A DNA stretch of 64,000 nt from Nemertoderma westbladi (taxonomy: Eukaryota; Xenacoelomorpha; Nemertodermatida; Nemertodermatidae), in NCBI GenBank assembly GCA_032718475.1, contig JAUCBJ010003135.1, positions 1-64,000 on the forward strand, in the 5' to 3' direction. The notes below the pieces were generated by a model. That model was given only the letters and a program-made list of their open reading frames with translations, did not search any database and was not told the origin of the DNA. Both the position numbers and the translations under genes were made by a program. Positions 11,201 through 21,600 of this stretch are shown in pieces (within the stretch, counting starts at the first letter, position 1; every line of letters begins with the position of its first letter).

Positions 11201-14200
11201 GGCACCTTCTGTCTGGAACTCTATCCCCAGTTAGTTAGAGAGGCACCTGCTGTCTGGAACTCTATCCCCCAGTTAGTTAGAGAGGCACCTACTGTCTGGA
11301 ACTCTATCCCCAGTTAGTTAGAGAGGCACCTGCTGTCTGGAACTCTATCCCCAGTTAGTTAGAGAGGCACCTGCTGTCTGGAACTCTATCCCCCAGTTAG
11401 TTAGAGAGGCACCTTCTGTCTGGAACTCTATCCCCCAGTTAGTTAGAGAGGCACCTACTGTCTGGAACTCTATCCCCAGTTAGTTAGAGAGGCACCTGCT
11501 GTCTGGAACTCTATCCCCAGTTAGTTAGAGAGGCACCTACTGTCTGGAACTCTATCCCCAGTTAGTTAGAGAGGCACCTACTGTCTGAAACTCTATCCCC
11601 CAGTTAGTTAGAGAGGCACCTACTGTCTGGAACTCTATCCCCAGTTAGTTAGAGAGGCACCTGCTGTCTGGAACTCTATCCCCAGTTAGTTAGAGAGGCA
11701 CCTACTGTCTGAAACTCTATCCCCCAGTTAGTTAGAGAGGCACCTACTGTCTGGAACTCTATCCCCAGTTAGTTAGAGAGGCACCTGCTGTCTGGAACTC
11801 TATCCCCAGTTAGTTAGAGAGGCACCTGCTGTCTGGAACTCTATCCCCCAGTTAGTTAGAGAGGCACCTACTGTCTGGAACTCTATCCCCAGTTAGTTAG
11901 AGAGGCACCTGCTGTCTGGAACTCTATCCCCAGTTAGTTAGAGAGGCACCTGCTGTCTGGAACTCTATCCCCCAGTTAGTTAGAAAGGCACCTACTGTCT
12001 GGAACTCTATCCCCAGTTAGTTAGAGAGGCACCTGCTGTCTGGAACTCTATCCCCAGTTAGTTAGAGAGGCACCTGCTGTCTGGAACTCTATCCCCCAGT
12101 TAGTTAGAGAGGCACCTTCTGTCTGGAACTCTATCCCTCAGTTAGTTAGAGAGGAACCTACTGTCTGGAACTCGATCCCCAGTTAGTTAGAGAGGCACCT
12201 ACTGTCTGAAACTCTATCCCCCAGTTAGTTAGAGAGGCACCTACTGCCTGGAACTCTATCCCCAGTTAGTTAGAGGGGCATCTACTGTCTGGAACTCTAT
12301 CCCCAGTTAGTTAGAGAGGCACCTACTGTCTGGAACTCTATCCCCCAGTTAGTTAGAGAGGAACCTACTGCCTGGAACTCTATCGCCCAGTTAGTTAGAG
12401 AGGCACCTACTGCTGGAACTCTATCGCCCAGTTAGTTAGAGGGGCATCTACTGTCTGGAACTCTATCCCCAGTTAGTTAGAGAGGCACCTACTGTCTGGA
12501 ACTCTATCCCCCAGTTAGTTAGAGAGGCACCTACTGCTGGAACTCTATCGCCCAGTTAGTTAGAGAGGAACCTACTGTCTGGAACTCGATCCCCCAGTTA
12601 GTTAGAGAGGCACCTACTGTCTGGAACTCTATCGCCCAGTTAGTTAGAGAGGCACCTACTGCTGGAACTCTATCGCCCAGTTAGTTAGAGAGGAACCTAC
12701 TGTCTGGAACTCGATCCCCCAGTTAGTTAGAGAGGCACCTACTGTCTGGAACTCGATCCCCCAGTTAGTTAGAGAGGCACCTACTGTCTGGAACTCTATC
12801 GCCCAGTTAGTTAGAGAGGCACCTACTGTCTGGAACTCTATCCCCCAGTTAGTTAGAGAGGCACCTACTGTCTGGAACTCTATCCCCCAGTTAGTTAGAG
12901 AGGCACCTACTGTCTGGAACTCTATCCCCAGTTAGTTAGAGAGGCACCTACTGTATGGAACTCTATCCCCCAGTTAGTTAGAGAGGCACCTACTGTCTGA
13001 AACTCTATCCCCCAGTTAGTTAGAGAGGCACCTACTGTCTGGAACTCTATCCCCAGTTAGTTAGAGAGGCACCTACTGTATGGAACTCTATCCCCCAGTT
13101 AGTTAGAGAGGCACCTACTGTCTGAAACTCTATCCCCCAGTTAGTTAGAGAGGCACCTACTGTCTGGAACTCGATCCCCCAGTTAGTTAGAGAGGCACCT
13201 ACTGTCTGGAACTCTATCGCCCAGTTAGTTAGAGAGGAACCTACTGTCTGGAACTCGATCCCCCAGTTAGTTAGAGAGGCACCTACTGTCTGGAACTCTA
13301 TCCCCAGTTAGTTAGAGAGGCACCTTCTGTCTGGAACTCTATCCCTCAGTTAGTTAGAGAGGAACCTACTGTCTGGAACTCGATCCCCCAGTTAGTTAGA
13401 GAGGCATCTACTGTCTGGAACTCTATCCCCCAGTTAGTTAGAGAGGCACCTACTGTCTGGAACTCTATCCCCCAGTTAGTTAGAGAGGCATCTACTTTAT
13501 GGAACTCTATCCCCAGTTAGTTAGAGAGGCACCTACTGTCTGGAACTCTATCCCCCAGTTAGTTAGAGAGGCACCTACTGTCTGGAACTCTATCCTCCAG
13601 TTAGTTAGAGAGGAACCTACTGCCTGGAACTCTATCCCCCAGTTAGTTAGAGAGGCATCTACTGTCTGGAACTCTATCCCCAGTTAGTTAGAGAGGAACC
13701 TACTGCCTGGAACTCTATCCCCCAGTTAGTTAGAGAGGCACCTACTGTCTGGAACTCTATCCTCCAGTTAGTTAGAGAGGAACCTACTGCCTGGAACTCT
13801 ATCCCCCAGTTAGTTAGAGAGGCACCTACTGTCTGGAACTCTATCCTCCAGTTAGTTAGAGAGGAACCTACTGCCTGGAACTCTATCCCCCAGTTAGTTA
13901 GAGAGGCATCTACTGTCTGGAACTCTATCCCCTATCAGTTAGAGAGGCACCTACTGCCTGGAACTCTATCCCCAGTTAGTTAGAGAGGAACCTACTGCCT
14001 GGAACTCTATCCTCCAGTTAGTTAGAGAGGAACCTACTGCCTGGAACTCTATCCCCCAGTTAGTTAGAGAGGCATCTACTGTCTGGAACTCTATCCCCAG
14101 TTAGTTAGAGAGGAACCTACTGCCTGGAACTCTATCCCCAGTTAGTTAGAGAGGCATCTACTGCCTGGAACTCTATCCCCAGTTAGTTAGAGAGGCATCT

Positions 14201-16549
14201 ACTGCCTGGAACTCGATCCCCCAGTTAGTTAGAGGGGCATCTACTGTCTGGAACTCTATCCCCCAGTTAGTTAGAGAGGCACCTACTGTCTGGAACTCTA
14301 TCCTCCAGTTAGTTAGAGAGGCACCTACTGTCTGGAACTCTATCCCCAGTTAGTTAGAGAGGCACCTACTGCCTGGAACTCTATCGCCCAGTTAGTTAGA
14401 GAGGAACCTGCTGTCTGGAACTCTATCCCCAGTTAGTTAGAGAGGCACCTACTGTCTGGAACTCTATCCCCCAGTTAGTTAGAGAGGAACCTACTGTCTG
14501 GAACTCTATCCCCCAGTTAGTTAGAGAGGAACCTACTGTCTGGAACTCTATCCCCCAGTTAGTTAGAGAGGAACCTACTGCCTGGAACTCTATCCCCCAG
14601 TTAGTTAGAGAGGCACCTACTGTATGGAACTCTATCCCCCAGTTAGTTAGAGAGGCACCTACTGTCTGGAACTCTATCCCCCAGTTAGTTAGAGAGGCAC
14701 CTACTGTCTGGAACTCTATCCCCCAGTTAGTTAGAGAGGCACCTACTGTCTGGAACTCTATCCCCCAGTTAGTTAGAGAGGCACCTACTGTATTGAACTC
14801 TATCCCCCAGTTAGTTAGAGAGGCACCTACTGTATGGAACTCTATCCCCCAGTTAGTTAGAGAGGCATCTACTGTATTGAACTCTATCCCCCAGTTAGTT
14901 AGAGAGGCACCTACTGTCTGGAACTCTATCCCCCAGTTAGTTAGAGAGGCACCTACTGTCTGGAACTCTATCCCCCAGTTAGTTAGAGAGGCACCTACTG
15001 TCTGGAACTCTATCCCCAGTTAGTTAGAGAGGCACCTACTGTCTGGAACTCTATCCCCCAGTTAGTTAGAGAGGCACCTACTGTCTGGAACTCTATCCTC
15101 CAGTTAGTTAGAGAGGAACCTACTGTCTGGAACTCTATCCCCCAGTTAGTTAGAGAGGCACCTACTGTCTGGAACTCATCCTCCAGTTAGTTAGAGAGGC
15201 ACCTACTGTCTGGAACTCTATCCCCAGTTAGTTAGAGAGGCACCTACTTTATGGAACTCTATCCTCCAGTTAGTTAGAGAGGCACCTGCTGTCTGGAACT
15301 CTATCCCCCAGTTAGTTAGAGAGGCACCTACTGCTGGAACTCTATCCCCCAGTTAGTTAGAGAGGCACCTACTGTCTGGAACTCATCCTCCAGTTAGTTA
15401 GAGAGGCACCTACTGTCTGGAACTCTATCCCCAGTTAGTTAGAGAGGCACCTACTTTATGGAACTCTATCCTCCAGTTAGTTAGAGAGGCACCTGCTGTC
15501 TGGAACTCTATCCCCCAGTTAGTTAGAGAGGCACCTACTGTCTGGAACTCTATCCCCCAGTTAGTTAGAGAGGCACCTACTGTCTGGAACTCTATCCCCC
15601 AGTTAGTTAGAGAGGCACCTACTGTCTGGAACTCTATCCCCCAGTTAGTTAGAGAGGCACCTACTGTCTGGAACTCGATCCCGCAGTTAGTTAGAGAGGC
15701 ATCTACTGTCTGGAACTCTATCCTCCGGTTAGTTAGAGAGGAACCTACTGTCTGGAACTCGATCCCCCAGTTAGTTAGAGGGGCATCTACTGTCTGGAAC
15801 TCTATCCTCCAGTTAGTTAGAGAGGCACCTACTTTATGGAACTCTATCCCCAGTTAGAGAGGCACCTAGTGTCTGGAACTCTATCCCCAGTTAGTTAGAG
15901 AGGCATCTACTGTCTGGAACTCGATCCCCCAGTTAGTTAGAGAGGCACCTACTGTCTGGAACTCGATCCCCCAGTTAGTTAGAGAGGCACCTACTGTATG
16001 GAACTCTATCCCCCAGTTAGTTAGAGAGGCACCTACTGTCTGGAACTCATCCTCCAGTTAGTTAGAGAGGCATCTACAGTCTGGAACTCGATCCCCCAGT
16101 TAGTTAGAGGGGCATCTACTGTCTGGAACTCTATCCCCCAGTTAGTTAGAGAGGCACCTACTGTCTGGAACTCGATCCCGCAGTTAGTTAGAGAGGCACC
16201 TACTGTCTGGAACTCATCCTCCAGTTAGTTAGAGAGGCATCTACAGTCTGGAACTCGATCCCCCAGTTAGTTAGAGGGGCATCTACTGTCTGGAACTCTA
16301 TCCCCCAGTTAGTTAGAGAGGCACCTACTGTCTGGAACTCTATCCCCCAGTTAGTTAGAGAGGCACCTACTGTCTGGAACTCTATCCCCAGTTAGTTAGA
16401 GAGGCACCTACTGTCTGAAACTCTATCCTCCAGTTAGTTAGAGAGGCACCTACTTTATGGAACTCTATCCCCAGTTAGAGAGGCACCTAGTGTCTGGAAC
16501 TCTATCCCCCAGTTAGTTAGAGAGGCATCTACTGTCTGGTACTCTTTCA
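2174..16549 (+). repeat. 42/41-bp minisatellite, about 345 units, derived from LINE C-terminal codons
   Basis: A continuous tandem array with unit CAGTTAGTTAGAGAGGCACC followed by TACTGTCTGGAACTCTATCC and a C run. Units with five C are 42 bp and encode the 14-residue QLVREAPTVWNSIP. Units with four C are 41 bp and break the frame; a few lack one AGTT (37-38 bp). Recurrent variants are GAACC for GCACC, TTCTG for TACTG, GCCTGG, TGAAAC, CGATC, GGGG for GAGG and TATGG. Short in-frame runs such as 5470-5742, 13499-13687 and 14793-15023 are simply stretches of five-C units. Higher-order duplications are present: about 7310-8292 and 8292-9279 carry the same series of variants, as do about 5036-5270 and 10450-10690. 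Confidence 0.95.
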
Positions 16550-16755
16550 GTTAGAGAGGAACCCTCATTGGACACGTTAAAATAAACTTGTAGGCTCATC
16601 AATTATTCACTTTACTTAATGTTGACTCTTAATTTATTTTATATCTCAACTGATTGTGTTTTTAATTTTTATGATTTCAATTTTATATTTATTTTTTATG
16701 CGCTCTAAAACTGGCCAGAAGAGCGGTATATAAATAGTTATTAATAATAATAATA
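16550..16755 (+). other. 3' UTR and TAA-repeat tail of the CR1/L2-like LINE
   Basis: After the last array unit the sequence encodes the end of the LINE protein (SLDTLK, then TAA at about 16584). An AT-rich untranslated stretch follows, then GCGCTCTAAAACTGGCCAGA, GCGGTATATAAATAG and a TAATAA microsatellite. This layout is typical of CR1/L2 element 3' ends and gives the element's orientation as plus. Confidence 0.7.
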
Positions 16756-16852
16756 ATATGGGAGTCCCCTTGCCGGGCTCTAACTGCAGAGGATACCCAA
16801 TCTCTGGAAGGCACCTTCACAAGAATGCTGCGCCGTGTTCATTGTGTAGAGT
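16756..16852 (+). pseudogene. Old LINE B copy, fragment 2 of 3
   Basis: A roughly 97-bp piece corresponding to 23170-23265 of the young LINE B copy (GSPCWALTAEDTKSL to VHCV). It begins where fragment 1 ended, after the repeated ATATG. It ends with GTGTAGAGT (16844-16852), which is found again at 23619-23627, where fragment 3 starts. Its divergence is similar to fragments 1 and 3. A plus-strand ORF that appears to start here at 16758 is an accidental fusion with the younger LINE B. Confidence 0.75.
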
Positions 16853-17203
16853 TCATTGTCTAAAGCTCATCTATCCCATCATAGTAGACATGTACCGAAC
16901 AACAAGAGTCCCACAAGAAATGAAAACAAATAAGTTGGTGCCAGTTCCCAAGAAGGGTAGCCTAACACTCTATGGTTCTTTTCGGGGAATCTCATTGATC
17001 TCGATTGCTGCAAAGCTATACAATAGGATTCTATTAAATCGCATCAGGGATCCCATTGAGAGACTGCTCCGTGGAAATCAGAATGGGTTCCGTAAAGGTC
17101 GTGGGACCATGGAGCCCATTTTGGCACTTAGAAGGATAATTGAAGAGTTATCAAAAAAGAAAGACAGGCATCTGGCTGTTATCTTTGTTGACTTCTTCAA
17201 GGC
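16853..17203 (+). pseudogene. Young LINE B copy, 5' part of RT, interrupted by Ty3 element
   Basis: The amino-terminal half of a LINE B reverse transcriptase, 5'-truncated. It reads in frame from KLIYPIIVDMYRTTRVP through NKLVPVPKKGSL, SFRGISLISIA and NGFRKGRGTMEPILALRR to AVIFVDFFKA, where the first catalytic aspartate lies. The frame is broken at 17203 by the left LTR of the Ty3/gypsy element; the remaining RT resumes at 22476. AAGGC at 17199-17203 is duplicated at 22471-22475. This copy is close to the minus-strand copy at 27573-29123 and much less diverged than the old LINE B pieces around it. The endonuclease region is absent. Confidence 0.85.
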
Positions 17204-17463
17204 TATAGTGTACTGTATTTTGTTTGATTAGTAAAAAGACTTTTTATTATTGATTATATAATAACAACTACCGGTACTGAAGGAAAAAAGATTTTGATTG
17301 ATCTGCTAGTGAGATCCTTAGAGTTAATAATTTGATTTATATATTTGTAAACAGTATGCAGTAAGAATAACTAATAGATAAGTTCTAATAAATATTAAAG
17401 TTTATTGTTATAATAAATTGTATTTTATATTTGATAATTATTGATAATTACCTCAACATTATA
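17204..17463 (+). repeat. 5' LTR of Ty3/gypsy element
   Basis: 260 bp, starting TATAGTGTACTG and ending CAACATTATA. The ends form a short imperfect inverted repeat (TATARTGT/ACATTATA) in place of the usual TG...CA. By eye it is the same as the 3' LTR. It is AT-rich, with an AATAAA in the distal part that could serve as the element's polyadenylation signal. Confidence 0.9.
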
Positions 17464-17465
17464 TA

Positions 17466-17479
17466 TGGTGACCCAGACG
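17466..17479 (+). promoter_or_regulatory. Primer-binding site, tRNA-Trp-like
   Basis: TGGTGACCCAGACG lies 2 bp after the 5' LTR. The start TGG complements a CCA tRNA tail. The remainder differs by one base from the tRNA-Trp-complementary site I recall for CsRn1-type elements. The tRNA assignment is from memory of the family and was not checked against a tRNA set. Confidence 0.7.
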
Positions 17480-17575
17480 TCGAACTACTGAGATAAAAAA
17501 AAACTTACTACAAAACTGTGTACCGAAGTGATAATTGGAAGATCAGCACCGGCTGACCGGTACCGTATAATCATA

Positions 17576-18682
17576 ATGCCAGACTTACACAACCAACCCA
17601 AGGCTATATTAGAAGCCATGTTACAATTAATCCATCAAGACGATCCCAACTTTGCTGGAATGCCATCCACTAAACAGGACCTCCTCGACGCTCTTAATAG
17701 CGAACTTCCATCCGTTATTCAATTAGCTTTCAATCACGTCCAACAGACTCTAACTAAACCTCCTTCCCACGTTGGTGGCAACCCATCGTTAATCCCGAAT
17801 CCGACTACAATTACGGTGAAATTACCGAACTTCTACGAAAAAGATTCAAGGATCTGGTTTGATCAAATCGAACAAATCCTCTCTAACTCATCCGAAGAAG
17901 TTATGAAAAACAGTCTGCTAAGAGTCCTACCAACAAATGTAATCTTCGACAGCGGCGTACATGTTTCCGATAATTTTGAAACTATAAAATCCAGTGTAAT
18001 AAAATTTTTTGACGACAGTGAGGAACGACGACTAAAGAAGCTGCTCCAGGATCAAACCCTTGGCGACCGCAAACCCTCCGTCGCCCTGAGACAACTGTTA
18101 CGTTTAGCTCCGCATAACGAAAACATAGTTAAACTACGATTTTTGGAGATTTTACCCGAACCTGTCCGTTTAGCGCTAATATCAATTGATGGAATCTCAA
18201 CCGAAAAACTCGCTGAAATTGCGGATCGTATGGTTGAACAAATATATACCAGCCCAGTCAATGTAAACAGTGTTACAGTTCCAATCAACCACACCTCTAC
18301 GTTTAGGCCTAATCCAAACAACACAACTACAACTGGAGGCGCCACTGCAGCCGATGGATACCCCATGGAACTCTGGTGCAGTAATATCACACAGCAAATG
18401 ACCAAGTTAACCCATGCCATCAACCGGTTATCCACTCAAGACGATCGCTCACGAGGATTGAGTCGTAATCCAGGGAACAGTCGAGAAAGATATTCCGCCT
18501 CGAGATCTCCATCAGCTCCAAGAGATTACCGCCAAACTCGTTCCAAATCACGTTCCTTCAACCCTGATGGAAAATTTTGTTGGTACCATTGGAAATTCGG
18601 TAAGAATGCTACTAAGTGTATGGGAGAAAACTGCCAGTGGGACCCAGAGATTGCTGGGGGGAGAAAGACACCGGGAAACTGA
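17576..18682 (+). CDS. gag: Gag polyprotein of Ty3/gypsy element
   Basis: 368 codons from the first ATG (MPDLHNQPKA) to TGA. The frame is open upstream to a GTG at 17528, but ATG 17576 is the natural start. The product would form the virus-like particle that packages element RNA. Residues about 75-220 look like a Ty3-type capsid domain (ITVKLPNFYEKDSRIWFDQI, then LLRLAPHNENIVKLRFLEIL). A basic Arg/Ser-rich stretch (about 300-330) precedes one zinc knuckle, C335-X2-H338-X9-C348-X4-C353. This Cys-His-Cys-Cys pattern differs from the CCHC box of most retroelements. The 3' end overlaps pol by 67 nt in the -1 frame; a six-G run (18656-18661) in the overlap is a possible slip site. Confidence 0.88.
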   Translation: MPDLHNQPKAILEAMLQLIHQDDPNFAGMPSTKQDLLDALNSELPSVIQLAFNHVQQTLTKPPSHVGGNPSLIPNPTTITVKLPNFYEKDSRIWFDQIEQILSNSSEEVMKNSLLRVLPTNVIFDSGVHVSDNFETIKSSVIKFFDDSEERRLKKLLQDQTLGDRKPSVALRQLLRLAPHNENIVKLRFLEILPEPVRLALISIDGISTEKLAEIADRMVEQIYTSPVNVNSVTVPINHTSTFRPNPNNTTTTGGATAADGYPMELWCSNITQQMTKLTHAINRLSTQDDRSRGLSRNPGNSRERYSASRSPSAPRDYRQTRSKSRSFNPDGKFCWYHWKFGKNATKCMGENCQWDPEIAGGRKTPGN

Positions 18683-21600
18683 TAGACTCCACCACTCGAG
18701 CGGCTGGTGATGGAGTCAACGCTATATATGTGACCGCAACTGGACTTGTAAAAGAATTTTTAGCGGATAGTGGTAGTGAAGTTAGTGTACTGCCTACACA
18801 ATATGCTACTTCCGATATGCGTCCAGTTCCAAACATTATATTAAAAGCGGCCAACCAAACTGAAATAAACGTCATTGGTATAGAAAAACTACAATTTACT
18901 TTACCCAATGTTAATAATAAACTCTATTCCTGGACATTTTACATTGGAGACATTCCTCAACCAATACTAGGGGCAGATTTTCTTGCAAAGCACAAGCTTC
19001 TAGTAGATTGCACTAACAATCGATTAATTCCTCTAAATGATATAACATTCTCCAGCAATGATCCAACACAAAACAAAGATACAACCAACCGCAAGTCAAA
19101 TGAGAAGCAAATTAATAAAACTGAAATCCAATTAACACCAACAATTCGAAGAATAACAGTAGAAAATCAAGAGTTCAACAGTAAGGTTAATGACCTCTTG
19201 GACAAATACCCAGACATATTTAAACCCGTAAATATTTTCCAACCCATTAAACATGATATAGAACATAATATTCTCACTACTGGACATCCATCCCATTTTA
19301 AAGCCAGACGACTTTTTGGCGAACGTTTGGATGAGGCAAAGAAGGTATTTGCTAAATGGGAATCCCAAGGTATATGCTACCGTGGTGAATCCCCATATGC
19401 ATCACCATTACATATGGTTCCACAACCAAACTCGAAAACAACACCTTTTCGCGCTTGCGGTGATTACCGTGGTTTAAATGCTCAGACAATTCCGGATAGA
19501 TATCCTATGCCGAATTTAAGCGAAATACCAGGTGCTCTACATGGTTCTACAATATTTTCCAAATTAGATTTACAATCTGCTTACACTCAAATACCAATAG
19601 CAAAAGATGATCAACATAAAGCTGCTGTAATTACCCCATTTGGTTTGTATATTTTTCGGAGAATGCCGTATGGACTAAGAAATGCTTCTCAGACTTTTCA
19701 ACGTCTTATGGATACAGTTTTACAAGACATTGCTTTTGCTTGGGTATATCTAGATGACATATTGGTTGCTAGCAAAAATCCCATAGAACATCTACAACAT
19801 CTAGACTCCATATTACATCGTTTAAATATATTTGGTTTACGACTACGAGAAGAAAAATGTATTTTCTTTTGCAGCAGTGTAAAGTTTGTAGGTGCCCACA
19901 TTTCAGCTGAAGGCATCAAACCACTACCTGAGAAAGTTGAGGCAATTGTTAATTACCCAAAACCCACCTCCATTAAAGGACTCAAACGCCTGCTAGGCAT
20001 GGCAGGATTCTATCACCGATTTGTTCCAAATTTCTCGGGAATCGCTGCTCCTTTAACCGACATGACGCGAGATCGAAAATCCAAAAGCAATAACACATTA
20101 AATTGGAGTGACAATGAAACGGAAGCTTTTAATAAACTGAAAATAGCTATTACAGATAGTGTGGTTCTTGCATTTCCAAACACAAAGACTATTAAATTGG
20201 AACTCGAAATTACAACAGATGCTTCCAATGTAGCAGCTGGTTCAGTTCTTCATCAAATTATAGACAACAACAAACAACCTTTAGGATTCTTTTCTGCGAA
20301 ATTTAGTTCCAATGAATCGAGAAAATCTACTTTCGATCGAGAATTATTATCCATTTACCTATCACTTAAACACTTCCCGTGGTTACTCGGTACAGATTTT
20401 GTGATTAAAACGGACCATAAACCATTGATTGACATGCTCACAATGAAAAACCCAACACCACAGCAAACAAGGTGGATTTCATTTATATCTGAGTTCAATT
20501 GTACTATAAAGCACATTGCTGGTTCATCCAACATAGTAGCTGACGCGTTATCAAGATCTTTATTGACCATAACTACTACATGTGATGAGTCACTGGTCGA
20601 AGCCCAAAACTCTGATACTTCACTGCAAGAGTTCTTTAAGAACACAACGCTACCATTGAAGAAGATACCTGTGGGTGACAATTTCATTTGGTGTAATGAA
20701 GAAAAGTCAACTTTACGTCCTTATTTACCAACAAGTATGCGTTTCACAACATTTGAGAAACATCATAATCTGGCACATTTGGGGCACCGGGCAACAATCA
20801 AACTCATTGCAGAGAAACATGTATGGCCAGGTATGAGTAAAGATATACGAACATGGTGCCGCCAATGTCTTAGGTGTCAGCAATGCAAAATTGTGCGACA
20901 TACGAAATCTCCTATTGGTACAATACCTACAACAGATCGATTCCATACCATTCACATAGACCTAGTGGGGCCATTACCTCCCTCAAAGGATTTTACTCAC
21001 TTGGTGACTATCATTGACCGCTTCACACGCTGGCCCGAAGTAGTTCCTGTAAAGCAAATTGATACAGAAACAGTAGCAAACGCCCTAATTACTGCGTGGA
21101 TTAGTCGTTTTGGAGTCCCTAGAGAATTAATTTCCGACCGAGGAACTCAATTTGAGTCCACTGTGTGGGGAGAACTAATGAGACAATTAGGCATCAATCG
21201 CAAACGAACAACAACTTACCACCCGATGTCAAATTCAGCCGTGGAGAGATTCCATCGCACATTGAAAAATGCTCTAAGAGCACATGCTTCAACAAATCGC
21301 AGCTGGTCAGAGACAATGCCATTAATCCTTTTAGGATTGCGCGCATCAGTGAACTGCCAAGGTTATAGTCCATCCCAAATGGTCTATGGCGGACCCATTG
21401 ACCTACCTGGACAATTCCTAATTCCTTCTTCCAAGAATGAAACTGAAGCATATTTACCGAATTATATGGACAATTTGTTTGAAACAATAAACTCATTTGC
21501 TGCTCCAGAACGCAAACACACAGCACCAACATATATTCCTAAGGAACTACATAAAGCAACTCACGTGTGGATACGAAACGACAGAAAGAAATCAACTTTA

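Larger units (their letters stand above)
1964..16755 (+). mobile_element. CR1/L2-like LINE, 5'-truncated, carrying an internal 14 kb minisatellite
   Basis: A second type of LINE is inserted in the old LINE B copy. Its left part (2020-2208) encodes the conserved carboxyl end of CR1/L2-type reverse transcriptases, including RSNSTGLLVVPRYRL and FSVAAPTLWNSIP. Its right part (16550-16755) encodes the next residues (REEPSLDTLK, then stop) followed by a 3' UTR and a TAA-repeat tail at 16741-16755. Between these two parts lies the 42-bp array, which repeats exactly the codons joining them. Flanking ATATG copies (1959-1963 and 16756-16760) fit a short target-site duplication. The 5' end, endonuclease and most of the RT are absent. 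Clade assignment rests on the terminal motif only. Confidence 0.75.

Noticed and set aside
2195-15023. ORFs such as 2195-2623 (minus), 5470-5742 and 14793-15023 as genes
   Set aside because: They are runs of 42-bp units in frame. The plus-strand ones echo the LINE C terminus; the minus one is a shadow.
16758-17231. A single 157-codon gene
   Set aside because: It is a fusion of an old LINE B fragment, the 5' part of a younger LINE B RT and the first bases of the Ty3 LTR.
18052-21532. Minus-strand ORFs inside the Ty3 element
   Set aside because: Shadows of gag and pol.
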